Shown here in pieces: positions 1 through 5,477 of a DNA stretch of 7,959 nucleotides. The number at the start of each line of letters is the position of its first letter. Within the stretch, counting starts at the first letter, position 1. A model generated the notes under the pieces. The model saw nothing but the letters and a program-made list of their open reading frames with translations. It was not told where the DNA came from and searched no databases. The translations under genes and the position numbers were made by a program. This DNA comes from RGIG3102 sp964649845 (GTDB lineage Bacteria > Bacillota > Clostridia > Oscillospirales > Ruminococcaceae). Location: the NCBI GenBank assembly GCA_964649845.1, contig CAZYSS010000087.1:1-7959 (forward strand). Direction: 5' to 3'.

Positions 1-1
1 T

Positions 2-814
2 GAAGACAGGCTGGAAATGTGCAAAGAATCACTTATGCTGCGCTATGACAAGCTGAAGGATGTTACATCAGATGTTTCTCCAATCCATTGGCAGTACGGT
101 GCTATTGCACGTCTTGGCAAACATGAGCCAATCTATCCACTGCTGCAGGACGGCTATGCCACAATCACTCTGGGCTACATCGGCCTGTATGAATGTGTAA
201 AAGCTCTCACAGGCAAAAGCCATACAACACCGGAAGGTGAAGCACTGGCTCTGGACATTATGAACCACCTCAAGAGTAAAATCGTTCTGTGGAAACGCCA
301 GACAGGTCTGGGCTTTGCACTTTACGGCACACCAAGCGAAAGTCTGACAGAGTATTTTGCAAAATCCCTGCAGAAACGCTTTGGCATTGTTGAAGGCATT
401 ACGGACAGAAACTATCTGACAAACTCCTACCATGTATTTGTTCAGGAAGAAATAGACGCTTTTGAAAAACTGCGTTTTGAATCACAGTTCCACCCAATCT
501 CCTCCGGCGGCGCTATTAGCTATGTTGAACTGCCAAACCTGGCAAACAACCCAGAGGTTATTGAAACACTTATCAGATATATGTATGAAAATGTACAGTA
601 CGCTGAAATGAACACAAAGCTTGACTTCTGTATGGAATGTGGTTTTGAAGGCGAAATCCTCTGTGATGATAACCTGCAGTGGTACTGCCCAAACTGCGGC
701 AATCGTGACAAAGACAGAATGAACGTTGTACGCCGCACCTGCGGTTATCTGGGTGAAAACTTCTGGAACGAAGGCAGAACTCAGGAAATCAAGGAACGTG
801 TACTCCATCTGTAA
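2..814 (+). CDS. nrdD: Anaerobic (class III) ribonucleoside-triphosphate reductase, C-terminal part; 5' end outside window
   Basis: NrdD reduces ribonucleoside triphosphates to dNTPs in anaerobes using a glycyl radical made by NrdG. The frame is open from the window edge, giving 270 visible residues; a full-length protein is usually about 700, so the N-terminal ATP-cone and most of the barrel lie upstream. Two Cys pairs form the C-terminal zinc site: CMEC (codons at 629 and 638) and CPNC (686 and 695). They are followed by RRTCGYLGENFWNEG, the glycyl-radical loop; the radical Gly is the codon at 743-745, directly after Cys. HPISSGGAISYVEL is also typical of the family. The gene ends in a TAA-TAG tandem stop. 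nrdG follows after 73 nt that contain a hairpin. The family assignment is near certain. The internal ATG at 17 is not the real start. Confidence 0.97.
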   Translation, partial: EDRLEMCKESLMLRYDKLKDVTSDVSPIHWQYGAIARLGKHEPIYPLLQDGYATITLGYIGLYECVKALTGKSHTTPEGEALALDIMNHLKSKIVLWKRQTGLGFALYGTPSESLTEYFAKSLQKRFGIVEGITDRNYLTNSYHVFVQEEIDAFEKLRFESQFHPISSGGAISYVELPNLANNPEVIETLIRYMYENVQYAEMNTKLDFCMECGFEGEILCDDNLQWYCPNCGNRDKDRMNVVRRTCGYLGENFWNEGRTQEIKERVLHL

Positions 815-824
815 TAGCAGCTGT

Positions 825-863
825 AAACAGCCTGTGCAATTATTTGTGTAGGCTGTTTTATTT
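825..863 (+). terminator. Hairpin with T-rich tail between nrdD and nrdG (attenuator-like)
   Basis: AAACAGCCT (825-833) pairs perfectly with AGGCTGTTT (850-858), giving a 9-bp stem. CAA (837-839) and TTG (844-846) can add an inner 3-bp stem. The run TTTTATTT follows. The nrdG Shine-Dalgarno begins only about 13 nt later and I see no clear new promoter in between, so partial termination or transcript stabilisation is more likely than a full stop. Lower expression of the activase than of the reductase would make sense because the activase acts catalytically; this last point is inference. Confidence 0.6.
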
Positions 864-887
864 ACATAATAAATAAGAGGAATAATT

Positions 888-1407
888 ATGAAATACGCAC
901 AGATGAGACAGTTTGATGTGGCAAATGGTGTGGGCATACGCTCCAGCCTGTTTGTAAGCGGCTGTCACTTCCACTGCAAAAACTGCTTCAATGAAGAATA
1001 CTGGCCATTCGATTACGGTCAGGATTATGACNNNNNNNNNNGACGATGCAGCAATGCAGAAATTTATAGATATGGGTAAAAACCCAAATGTTACAGGCTA
1101 TTCACTGCTGGGTGGCGAACCTATGGACCAGCTTATGGACGATATGCTGTTGAAAACCGTACAGGAAATCAAAAAACAGACAGGCAAATCCATCTGGATG
1201 TGGTCCGGCTTCACTTTTGAAACAATGAACGAAAGACAACGCGAAATCCTGCAGTATGTGGACGTGCTGGTGGACGGACAGTTTATAGACGAAAAGAAAA
1301 ATCTTACACTGCTGTTCCGAGGCAGCGAAAACCAGAGAATTATTGATGTGCAGAAAACCCTGGCAAAAGGGGAAATTGTATTGTGGGAGAGAGAAAATGG
1401 AAATTAA
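888..1407 (+). CDS. nrdG: Anaerobic ribonucleotide reductase activating protein (radical SAM), interrupted by an assembly gap
   Basis: NrdG is the radical-SAM enzyme that uses a 4Fe-4S cluster and S-adenosylmethionine to place the glycyl radical on NrdD. The start ATG at 888 follows AGAGG at 876-880 with 7-nt spacing. The N-terminal half reads MKYAQMRQFDVANGVGIRSS and carries the cluster motif CxxxCxxC at Cys26, Cys30 and Cys33. After the ten Ns the protein continues in another frame as DDAAMQKFIDMGK, then SLLGGEP (the SAM-binding GGEP motif), DVLVDGQF and LLFRGSENQRIIDV, all typical NrdG. The apparent frameshift comes only from the arbitrary gap length; the real gene is most likely intact at about 165-170 aa, near the family's usual length. 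Its stop overlaps the dut start by 11 nt, so translational coupling is likely. Confidence 0.93.
1032..1041. other. Assembly gap (10 Ns) inside nrdG
   Basis: Ten unknown bases interrupt nrdG. The reading frame is open right up to both edges (GAT TAT GAC on the left, GAC GAT GCA on the right), but the two frames are offset because 10 is not a multiple of 3. A true gap of 0, 3, 6 or similar bases would restore the gene. Both flanks carry GAC at the edge, so the contigs may even overlap by 3 nt. Confidence 0.98.
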
Positions 1408-1825
1408 AATCAAATATTTTACTGATAAAATAGACAAAGTGGCACCTATTTCAAAGGGTGACTGGATTGACCTGCGCGCAGCAGAAACTATTCAGCTGAA
1501 AGCAGGGGAGTTCAGACTTATCCCTCTTGGTGTGGCAATGCAGTTGCCTGCCGGTTACGAAGCACACGTTTGCCCGCGTTCCTCCACATTCAAAAATTTT
1601 GGTGTTATCCAGACAAACTCTATTGGCATTATTGACAATACCTACTGTGGCGACAATGACCAGTGGTTTTTCCCTGCACTTGCCATCAGAGATACGGTTA
1701 TCAATGTAAATGACAGAATCTGCCAGTTCAGAATAATGGAAAATCAGCCGAAGATTGAATTCAATATTGTTGAATCCCTTGGCAATGCGGACCGCGGCGG
1801 CCATGGCTCTACAGGGGTTAAATAA
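1397..1825 (+). CDS. dut: dUTP diphosphatase (trimeric dUTPase)
   Basis: This enzyme hydrolyses dUTP to dUMP and pyrophosphate, keeping uracil out of DNA and supplying the dTMP precursor. At 142 aa it has the usual size of trimeric dUTPases. The five motifs are in order: WIDLRAAE (residues 23-30), PRSSTFKNFG (60-69), GIIDNTYCGD (77-86, with catalytic Asp80 and stacking Tyr83), DRICQF (106-111), and the C-terminal arm DRGGHGSTG (132-140). His in place of Phe in motif V is also known from mycobacterial dUTPase. I chose ATG 1397 because GGGAGAGAG lies just upstream and the protein then begins MEIKIKYF, as in Clostridia homologs; a start at 1343 would add residues read from inside nrdG. It overlaps the nrdG stop by 11 nt, so the two are probably translationally coupled in one dNTP-supply operon. 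Confidence 0.95.
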   Translation: MEIKIKYFTDKIDKVAPISKGDWIDLRAAETIQLKAGEFRLIPLGVAMQLPAGYEAHVCPRSSTFKNFGVIQTNSIGIIDNTYCGDNDQWFFPALAIRDTVINVNDRICQFRIMENQPKIEFNIVESLGNADRGGHGSTGVK

Positions 1826-1870
1826 TCAAACTGTCAGATAAATTTGAATTTTACAAATACGAGGTATGAA

Positions 1871-2329
1871 ATGGCATTAATACACTGTCCAGAATGTGGA
1901 AAAGAAATATCAGATAAATCAAAAGCGTGCATATTTTGTGGGTATCCAATTCCAGAACCTTTTAGATTGACAGCTATGCACAAGACAACATTCGATGAAC
2001 TTGCTGCATTTACAGATGAATTACAGATTAATGATAGCATTGTTTTTTCTACTGAAGATCCAGAAGAACTGACATATTATAAATTACAACCTTGCAAATA
2101 TAATGTTATACGCAAAATAAACATAATGCATGAAAAATATTATTCAATTGTAATTGGTTTGATACAGGGTCATTGCACAGTCGCAAAGGATATCTATATA
2201 CTTTCAGATGGTTGTGTTTCTGATCAAGATTCACGTATAGACGGTATTCGAGATTTTATCGAAGAATATTATGAGAAATATTGTGAAAAAAATAAAGATG
2301 ATATTGTATATTGGATACCAATACCATAG
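1871..2329 (+). CDS. Small zinc-ribbon protein of unknown function
   Basis: I do not recognise the whole protein (152 aa). Residues 6-24 form a zinc ribbon with CPEC (Cys6 and Cys9) and CIFCG (Cys20 and Cys23), a style common at the N terminus of many unrelated Firmicute proteins. The rest (about 33-152) has no motif I can name and no clear membrane segment; it seems a mixed alpha/beta soluble domain, ending in an acidic, aromatic-rich tail (DFIEEYYEKYCEKN). The start is ATG 1871 with GAGGT at 1861-1865, 5 nt upstream; the in-frame ATG at 1844 lacks such a site. The gene is visibly more AT-rich than nrdG, dut and the next gene and is followed by AT-rich noncoding DNA, which suggests a later insertion. 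It may be read through from dut, 45 nt upstream, as no clear terminator separates them. Confidence 0.8.
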   Translation: MALIHCPECGKEISDKSKACIFCGYPIPEPFRLTAMHKTTFDELAAFTDELQINDSIVFSTEDPEELTYYKLQPCKYNVIRKINIMHEKYYSIVIGLIQGHCTVAKDIYILSDGCVSDQDSRIDGIRDFIEEYYEKYCEKNKDDIVYWIPIP

Positions 2330-2365
2330 CAGAAGTTATATAAGTTTTTAATATAACCAGTAACA

Positions 2366-2429
2366 TTAGATAATGAAAATATTACATTTATTAAAGATTA
2401 ATCAATTATACAAATTTCAATTTATCTAA
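2366..2429. repeat. Spaced inverted repeat in AT-rich intergenic DNA
   Basis: The stretch from 2330 to 2463 has no gene and is very AT-rich. Within it TTAGATAA (2366-2373) and its exact complement TTATCTAA (2422-2429) lie 48 nt apart; similarity continues inward with a 2-nt offset. A smaller inverted repeat, GTTATAT (2335-2341) with ATATAAC (2351-2357), lies just after the zinc-ribbon gene and could be a weak hairpin. Chance is a real possibility given the base composition. Confidence 0.35.
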
Positions 2430-2463
2430 CAGTTTAAATCCATTTATATCACAATAAACACTG

Positions 2464-2495
2464 AAACTGCTTTCTTGTACAGAAAGCAGTTTTTT
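2464..2495 (+). terminator. Rho-independent terminator upstream of the amidohydrolase
   Basis: AAACTGCTTTCT (2464-2475) and AGAAAGCAGTTT (2481-2492) form a perfect 12-bp stem with the 5-nt loop TGTAC, followed by a T run to 2495. It ends transcription coming from the zinc-ribbon gene or the nrdD-nrdG-dut operon. The -35 box of the next promoter begins 2 nt after it. Confidence 0.9.
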
Positions 2496-2496
2496 A

Positions 2497-2525
2497 TTGA
2501 CATAGTACAGTTACAGCGGTACAAT
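2497..2525 (+). promoter_or_regulatory. Sigma-70/sigma-A promoter of the M20 amidohydrolase gene
   Basis: TTGACA (2497-2502, perfect consensus), a 17-nt spacer, then TACAAT (2520-2525, one mismatch to TATAAT). Transcription would begin near 2532, giving a leader of about 29 nt before the ATG at 2561. It sits directly behind a terminator, so this gene is an independent unit. Confidence 0.88.
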
Positions 2526-2560
2526 GTTGTTATTAAATTAACGATTATAGAGGTGTGAAT

Positions 2561-3748
2561 ATGAATAAAGCATTGGAATGGTCACAGGAAATTCAGAATG
2601 AAATTGCCATGTGGCGCAGAGAATTGCATAAAATTCCTGAACTAGGTCTGGATTTGCCACAGACAACAGCATTTATCATCAAAAAGCTGGATGAATGGGG
2701 AGTAAACTACACATTGTGTAAAAAATGCACAGGTGTTGTAGCTTTGCTGGGTAAAGCAGGGGGCAAATGTATTGCATTGCGCGCAGATATGGATGCTCTG
2801 CCAATCAAAGAAGAAACAGGTCTGGAATACGCATCAACAAATGACAATATGCACGCCTGTGGTCATGACTGCCACGCTGCCATGCTGCTGGGGGTTGCAA
2901 AGATACTGAAAGAACACGAAGATGAACTGAATGGATATGTAAAACTGTTCTTCCAGCCTGGTGAAGAAGGTCCTGGTGGTGCACCTGTAATGATTGAGGA
3001 AGGTTGTATGGAAAATCCACATGTTGATGCTATCTATGCAATCCACGTTACAGAAACAGAAGAAGGTATGAAACCGGGCGATATCCGCCTTATGTATGGC
3101 GATGTTTCAGCAGCGGACGATCAGTTTGATCTGTATGTAAAAGGCCGTGGCGGTCACGGTGCGGCACCACATATGTGTGTTGACCCTGTAGTTGTTGCCA
3201 CAACAATTATTCAGACATTTCAGACAATTGTCAGCCGTGAAATATCACCGCTGGAACCTTGTGTTATCACAGTTGCCACATTGCAGGCAGGCCGCGGTGC
3301 TGAAAATATCATCAGCGATACCTGCTATATGCGTGGCACGGTAAGAAATAAAAATATGAAAAACCGCGAATACGTTCTGCGCAGAATGGAAGAAGTGGTA
3401 AAAGGCATCTGTATGGCAATGCGCGCCGACTATGACTTCAAACTGGACTACGGCTATCTGCCTGTTGTAAACGAAGAAAAAATGACAGATGCCCTGATTG
3501 CTTCTGCATCCAAAGTCCTTGGTGAAGATGGTGTGCACGTATGGGGTACACAGCAGATGGGCGGTGAAGACGCCGGTTTCTACTATCAGCTGGTGCCGGG
3601 CTGTTTCTTTAATCTTTGCTGTCAGGCTGCCCATACAGATGGTAAGGTTTATCCGGGACACAATTCCAAGTTTGTGGTTGATGACAGCCTGCTTTACCGC
3701 GGTACAGCAGTATTTGTACAAGGAGCAATAGATTTTCTCAACAGCTGA
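2561..3748 (+). CDS. M20-family metallo-amidohydrolase (N-acyl-amino-acid / hippurate hydrolase type)
   Basis: These enzymes cleave the amide bond of N-acylated amino acids or related conjugates using a two-metal centre; the actual substrate cannot be read from the sequence. At 395 aa the protein has the usual length. Motifs in order: ALRADMDALP (72-81, metal-bridging region), MHACGHDCHAAM (97-108; Cys100 and His102 are metal ligands in this subgroup), FFQPGEEGPGGA (130-141; Glu135 general base and Glu136 ligand), AIHV (His162 ligand), the dimerisation lid with GGHGAAPH, TLQAGRGAENII, then GGEDAGFY and GHNSKF (His367 ligand). There is no signal peptide, so it is cytoplasmic. ATG 2561 is preferred because AGAGGT (2549-2554) lies 6 nt before it; the in-frame GTG at 2555 abuts that site. 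It is monocistronic, between its own promoter and terminator. Confidence 0.93.
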   Translation: MNKALEWSQEIQNEIAMWRRELHKIPELGLDLPQTTAFIIKKLDEWGVNYTLCKKCTGVVALLGKAGGKCIALRADMDALPIKEETGLEYASTNDNMHACGHDCHAAMLLGVAKILKEHEDELNGYVKLFFQPGEEGPGGAPVMIEEGCMENPHVDAIYAIHVTETEEGMKPGDIRLMYGDVSAADDQFDLYVKGRGGHGAAPHMCVDPVVVATTIIQTFQTIVSREISPLEPCVITVATLQAGRGAENIISDTCYMRGTVRNKNMKNREYVLRRMEEVVKGICMAMRADYDFKLDYGYLPVVNEEKMTDALIASASKVLGEDGVHVWGTQQMGGEDAGFYYQLVPGCFFNLCCQAAHTDGKVYPGHNSKFVVDDSLLYRGTAVFVQGAIDFLNS

Positions 3749-3760
3749 TAAAATCAAATA

Positions 3761-3791
3761 AAGAGACACAGCAGAATCTGCTGTGTCTCTT
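3761..3791. terminator. Bidirectional terminator between convergent genes
   Basis: AAGAGACACAGCAG (3761-3774) and CTGCTGTGTCTCTT (3778-3791) form a perfect 14-bp stem with a 3-nt loop. On the minus strand the stem is followed by TTTATTTGATTTT, a good T-rich tail for the membrane-protein gene; on the plus strand the tail is the shorter CTTGCATTTT. It lies 12 nt after the amidohydrolase stop and 5 nt beyond the stop of the opposing gene. Confidence 0.88.
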
Positions 3792-3796
3792 GCATT

Positions 3797-4333
3797 TTAA
3801 TGCCTTATAAACATTGGTCTGAAGCGGTATACATAGATTATCAATACCTTTTCCACCGCTTTGTCATACAGGAAAAAGGTCAGGTTGAACATTGCAAACA
3901 GCAATGCCACAAAGCCTATGCTGTATGTGCTGAATTCATTTACCAGTACTGCCACAGGGAATATAAACAGAAGTATACTGTATACCACAATCAGCATTAT
4001 GTTTATATATGCCAGTTTGGCCAAAAATTTCAGCGGTTTGCTTTTCAGCCTGTCCACGGGCATTTTTATCACAGTGTACAGACCGAATATAAATATAAAC
4101 ATAAACACCAGCTCCTGGTCCGGCACTATCATCAACCCCAGAATACTTACAGCCAGATACAGGGTAAAGGCTGTTTTTTCTTTATATTCATAAACTATAG
4201 GCAACAGAAAAGCAGCCGCTATTGCAGGGCAGGCGTATGTGGCAAATGGGAACAGAAAGCCCATCAGCAGTATTGTAACGCATAATGCCCCTGTAACGCC
4301 ACACAGGGCAATTTTCATTGTTTGTTTTTTCAT
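3797..4333 (-). CDS. Multi-pass integral membrane protein, function unknown
   Basis: The protein has 178 aa and is almost entirely hydrophobic. I see about six membrane segments near residues 8-28, 33-49, 54-70, 75-90, 107-131 and 138-156, joined by short charged loops (YEYKEKT, PVDRLKSKPLK). The N terminus is Lys-rich and there is no cleavable signal. Size and helix number resemble the substrate-binding S components of ECF vitamin/nucleoside transporters, and I have seen similar conserved Clostridia proteins of unknown role, but no diagnostic motif proves this. The start ATG (complement of 4331-4333) has GGAG (complement of 4339-4342) 5 nt upstream. The gene diverges from the nucleoside-hydrolase operon and shares its control region; whether it moves their substrates or products is only a guess. 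Confidence 0.82.
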   Translation of the reverse strand: MKKQTMKIALCGVTGALCVTILLMGFLFPFATYACPAIAAAFLLPIVYEYKEKTAFTLYLAVSILGLMIVPDQELVFMFIFIFGLYTVIKMPVDRLKSKPLKFLAKLAYINIMLIVVYSILLFIFPVAVLVNEFSTYSIGFVALLFAMFNLTFFLYDKAVEKVLIIYVYRFRPMFIRH

Positions 4334-4346
4334 AATATCTCCATGA

Positions 4347-4360
4347 AATGGTTAACCATT
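4347..4360. promoter_or_regulatory. 14-bp perfect palindrome upstream of the membrane-protein gene (candidate operator)
   Basis: AATGGTTAACCATT reads the same on both strands. It lies in the minus-strand gene's leader, between TATAAT-like elements (complement of 4366-4371 and 4372-4377, without a good -35 box) and the Shine-Dalgarno. If the nearer -10 is used, the transcript would begin inside or beside the palindrome, a usual place for a repressor site. I cannot name the regulator. Confidence 0.5.
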
Positions 4361-4449
4361 ATTTTATTATAATTATAGTATAAAACAATGAATAAATTAT
4401 GTAAATGCCATTTATTATACTTTTATTCTAAAAAAAAGTATGATACAAT

Positions 4450-4455
4450 TATAAT
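4450..4455 (+). promoter_or_regulatory. Candidate -10 box of the nucleoside-hydrolase operon
   Basis: TATAAT at 4450-4455 matches the consensus, but no good -35 lies 16-18 nt upstream (TCTAAA at the 17-nt position). The preceding DNA holds an 8-bp inverted repeat, ATACTTTT (4417-4424) with AAAAGTAT (4434-4441), covering the place where -35 should be. This would fit an activator-dependent or repressed promoter, but AT-rich chance matches cannot be excluded. Downstream, CGGTTA occurs twice (4467-4472 and 4475-4480). Confidence 0.45.
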
Positions 4456-4501
4456 AAATATGAAATCGGTTATCCGGTTAATGAGTTCTTTGGAGGAAAA
4501 T

Positions 4502-5464
4502 ATGAGCAAAATTCCTGTTATGATTGATGCAGACCCTGGCATAGATGATGCAATAGCTATCATTATGCTGGCAGCTGCAGAAAATGTGGATATCAAGGCT
4601 ATCACTACAACACACGGTAATGTTGGTCTTGAAGGCACAACAAAAAATGCCTTGGCACTGAAAGATTTCCTTGGTATAGACTGCGTTGTGGCAAAAGGTG
4701 CATCAAAACCAATGATCGTACCACTGAAAGACGCCAGCGTTGTTCACGGCGCAAATGGTCTGGGTGGCTATGAACTGCCTGCACCAACTTCTGTTCCAAC
4801 AGAAGAAAAAGCTTGGGATGTTATGTATAACCTGGCTAAAGAAGCAAATGGTGAAATGGTGCTGGTTGTGCTTGGTCCTATGACCAATACCGCCATCACA
4901 ATTCTCAAATACCCTGACTTTAAAAAATATATCAAGAGAATTTATATGATGGGTGGCAGCCGCGGTCATGGTAACCATTCCCAGAATGCTGAATTCAACA
5001 TCTGGGGTGACCCACACGCCTGTCAGGTTGTACTGGAAAGCGGTATTCCAATCACTATGGCTGACCTGCAGTTTGGTAACGACTATCATATGATGGGTGC
5101 AGAACTTATAGAAATATACAGCCATGCAAAAAAACTGAAACCAATGCTGGACCAGTTTATTCAGCACGACCATCAGTGGATAAAAGTTTATGAAGAAATG
5201 TGGGGCCGTTCTTGTACTTATGAAGAAATCGAAACTGTTATCTATGATGCTACAGCTGCTGCAGCCTTGCTGCTTGACGGCGATTGCCTTGAAACAGAAG
5301 ATTACTATGTAATCTGTGAAACACAGGGTACAGAAACAGAAGGTCAGACTATTTTTGACCGAAAAAATCACTTCAAAAGAGATCCAAATGTTCAACTTGC
5401 TGTAAAGATGGACAGGGAAAAATTCCTTGATCTTATTCGTACTGCTGTTGCAAAATTTGAATAA
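4502..5464 (+). CDS. Nucleoside hydrolase family protein, paralog 1 (catalytic HD motif changed to YD)
   Basis: Members of the inosine-uridine nucleoside hydrolase family cleave the N-glycosidic bond of ribonucleosides to free base and ribose. At 320 aa it has the normal length. The N-terminal Ca2+-binding motif is DADPGIDDA (Asp9, Asp11, Asp15, Asp16); GPMTN, the MMGG segment and AEFNIWGDP are also typical. Oddly, the C-terminal motif, usually HD, is Tyr248-Asp249 (IYDATAAA): the metal-binding Asp stays, but the His that helps the leaving base is Tyr. The usual MVGLDVTH-like segment is also altered, to MADLQFGNDYH. Substrate may therefore differ from inosine or uridine. ATG 4502 has GGAGG (4492-4496) 5 nt upstream; earlier in-frame ATGs at 4460 and 4481 lack such a site. 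It is followed after 13 nt by its paralog, with the next Shine-Dalgarno overlapping this stop. Confidence 0.92.
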   Translation: MSKIPVMIDADPGIDDAIAIIMLAAAENVDIKAITTTHGNVGLEGTTKNALALKDFLGIDCVVAKGASKPMIVPLKDASVVHGANGLGGYELPAPTSVPTEEKAWDVMYNLAKEANGEMVLVVLGPMTNTAITILKYPDFKKYIKRIYMMGGSRGHGNHSQNAEFNIWGDPHACQVVLESGIPITMADLQFGNDYHMMGAELIEIYSHAKKLKPMLDQFIQHDHQWIKVYEEMWGRSCTYEEIETVIYDATAAAALLLDGDCLETEDYYVICETQGTETEGQTIFDRKNHFKRDPNVQLAVKMDREKFLDLIRTAVAKFE

Positions 5465-5477
5465 GGAGGCCAGGTTA

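Noticed and set aside
68..433. Long open frame on the minus strand opposite nrdD
   Set aside because: The plus strand encodes a clear NrdD; the antisense product has a Cys/Phe-rich, shadow-like composition and no recognisable motif.
1042..1407. Reading the second half of nrdG as a separate gene, or calling nrdG a frameshifted pseudogene
   Set aside because: The frame change coincides exactly with the arbitrary 10-N gap, both sides show conserved NrdG motifs, and no ribosome binding site starts a second gene.
1397..1825. dut as a prophage gene
   Set aside because: Phages often carry dut, but here it overlaps nrdG in a housekeeping operon and no other phage gene is present; its sequence looks like ordinary Clostridia dUTPase.
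3800..4285. Plus-strand open frame opposite the membrane protein
   Set aside because: Its His/Tyr/Gln-rich product is typical of the reverse complement of a hydrophobic protein; the minus-strand frame has a ribosome binding site and ordered membrane helices.
4467..4480. CGGTTA direct repeat as a CRISPR or attachment site
   Set aside because: Only two 6-nt copies 2 nt apart, with no spacer pattern and no integrase or cas gene; at most a regulator site.
4388..4501. Longer N terminus for nucleoside hydrolase 1 from ATG 4388, 4460 or 4481
   Set aside because: None has a good Shine-Dalgarno, the candidate -10 box lies after 4388, and the family normally begins a few residues before the DxDPG motif, as with ATG 4502.
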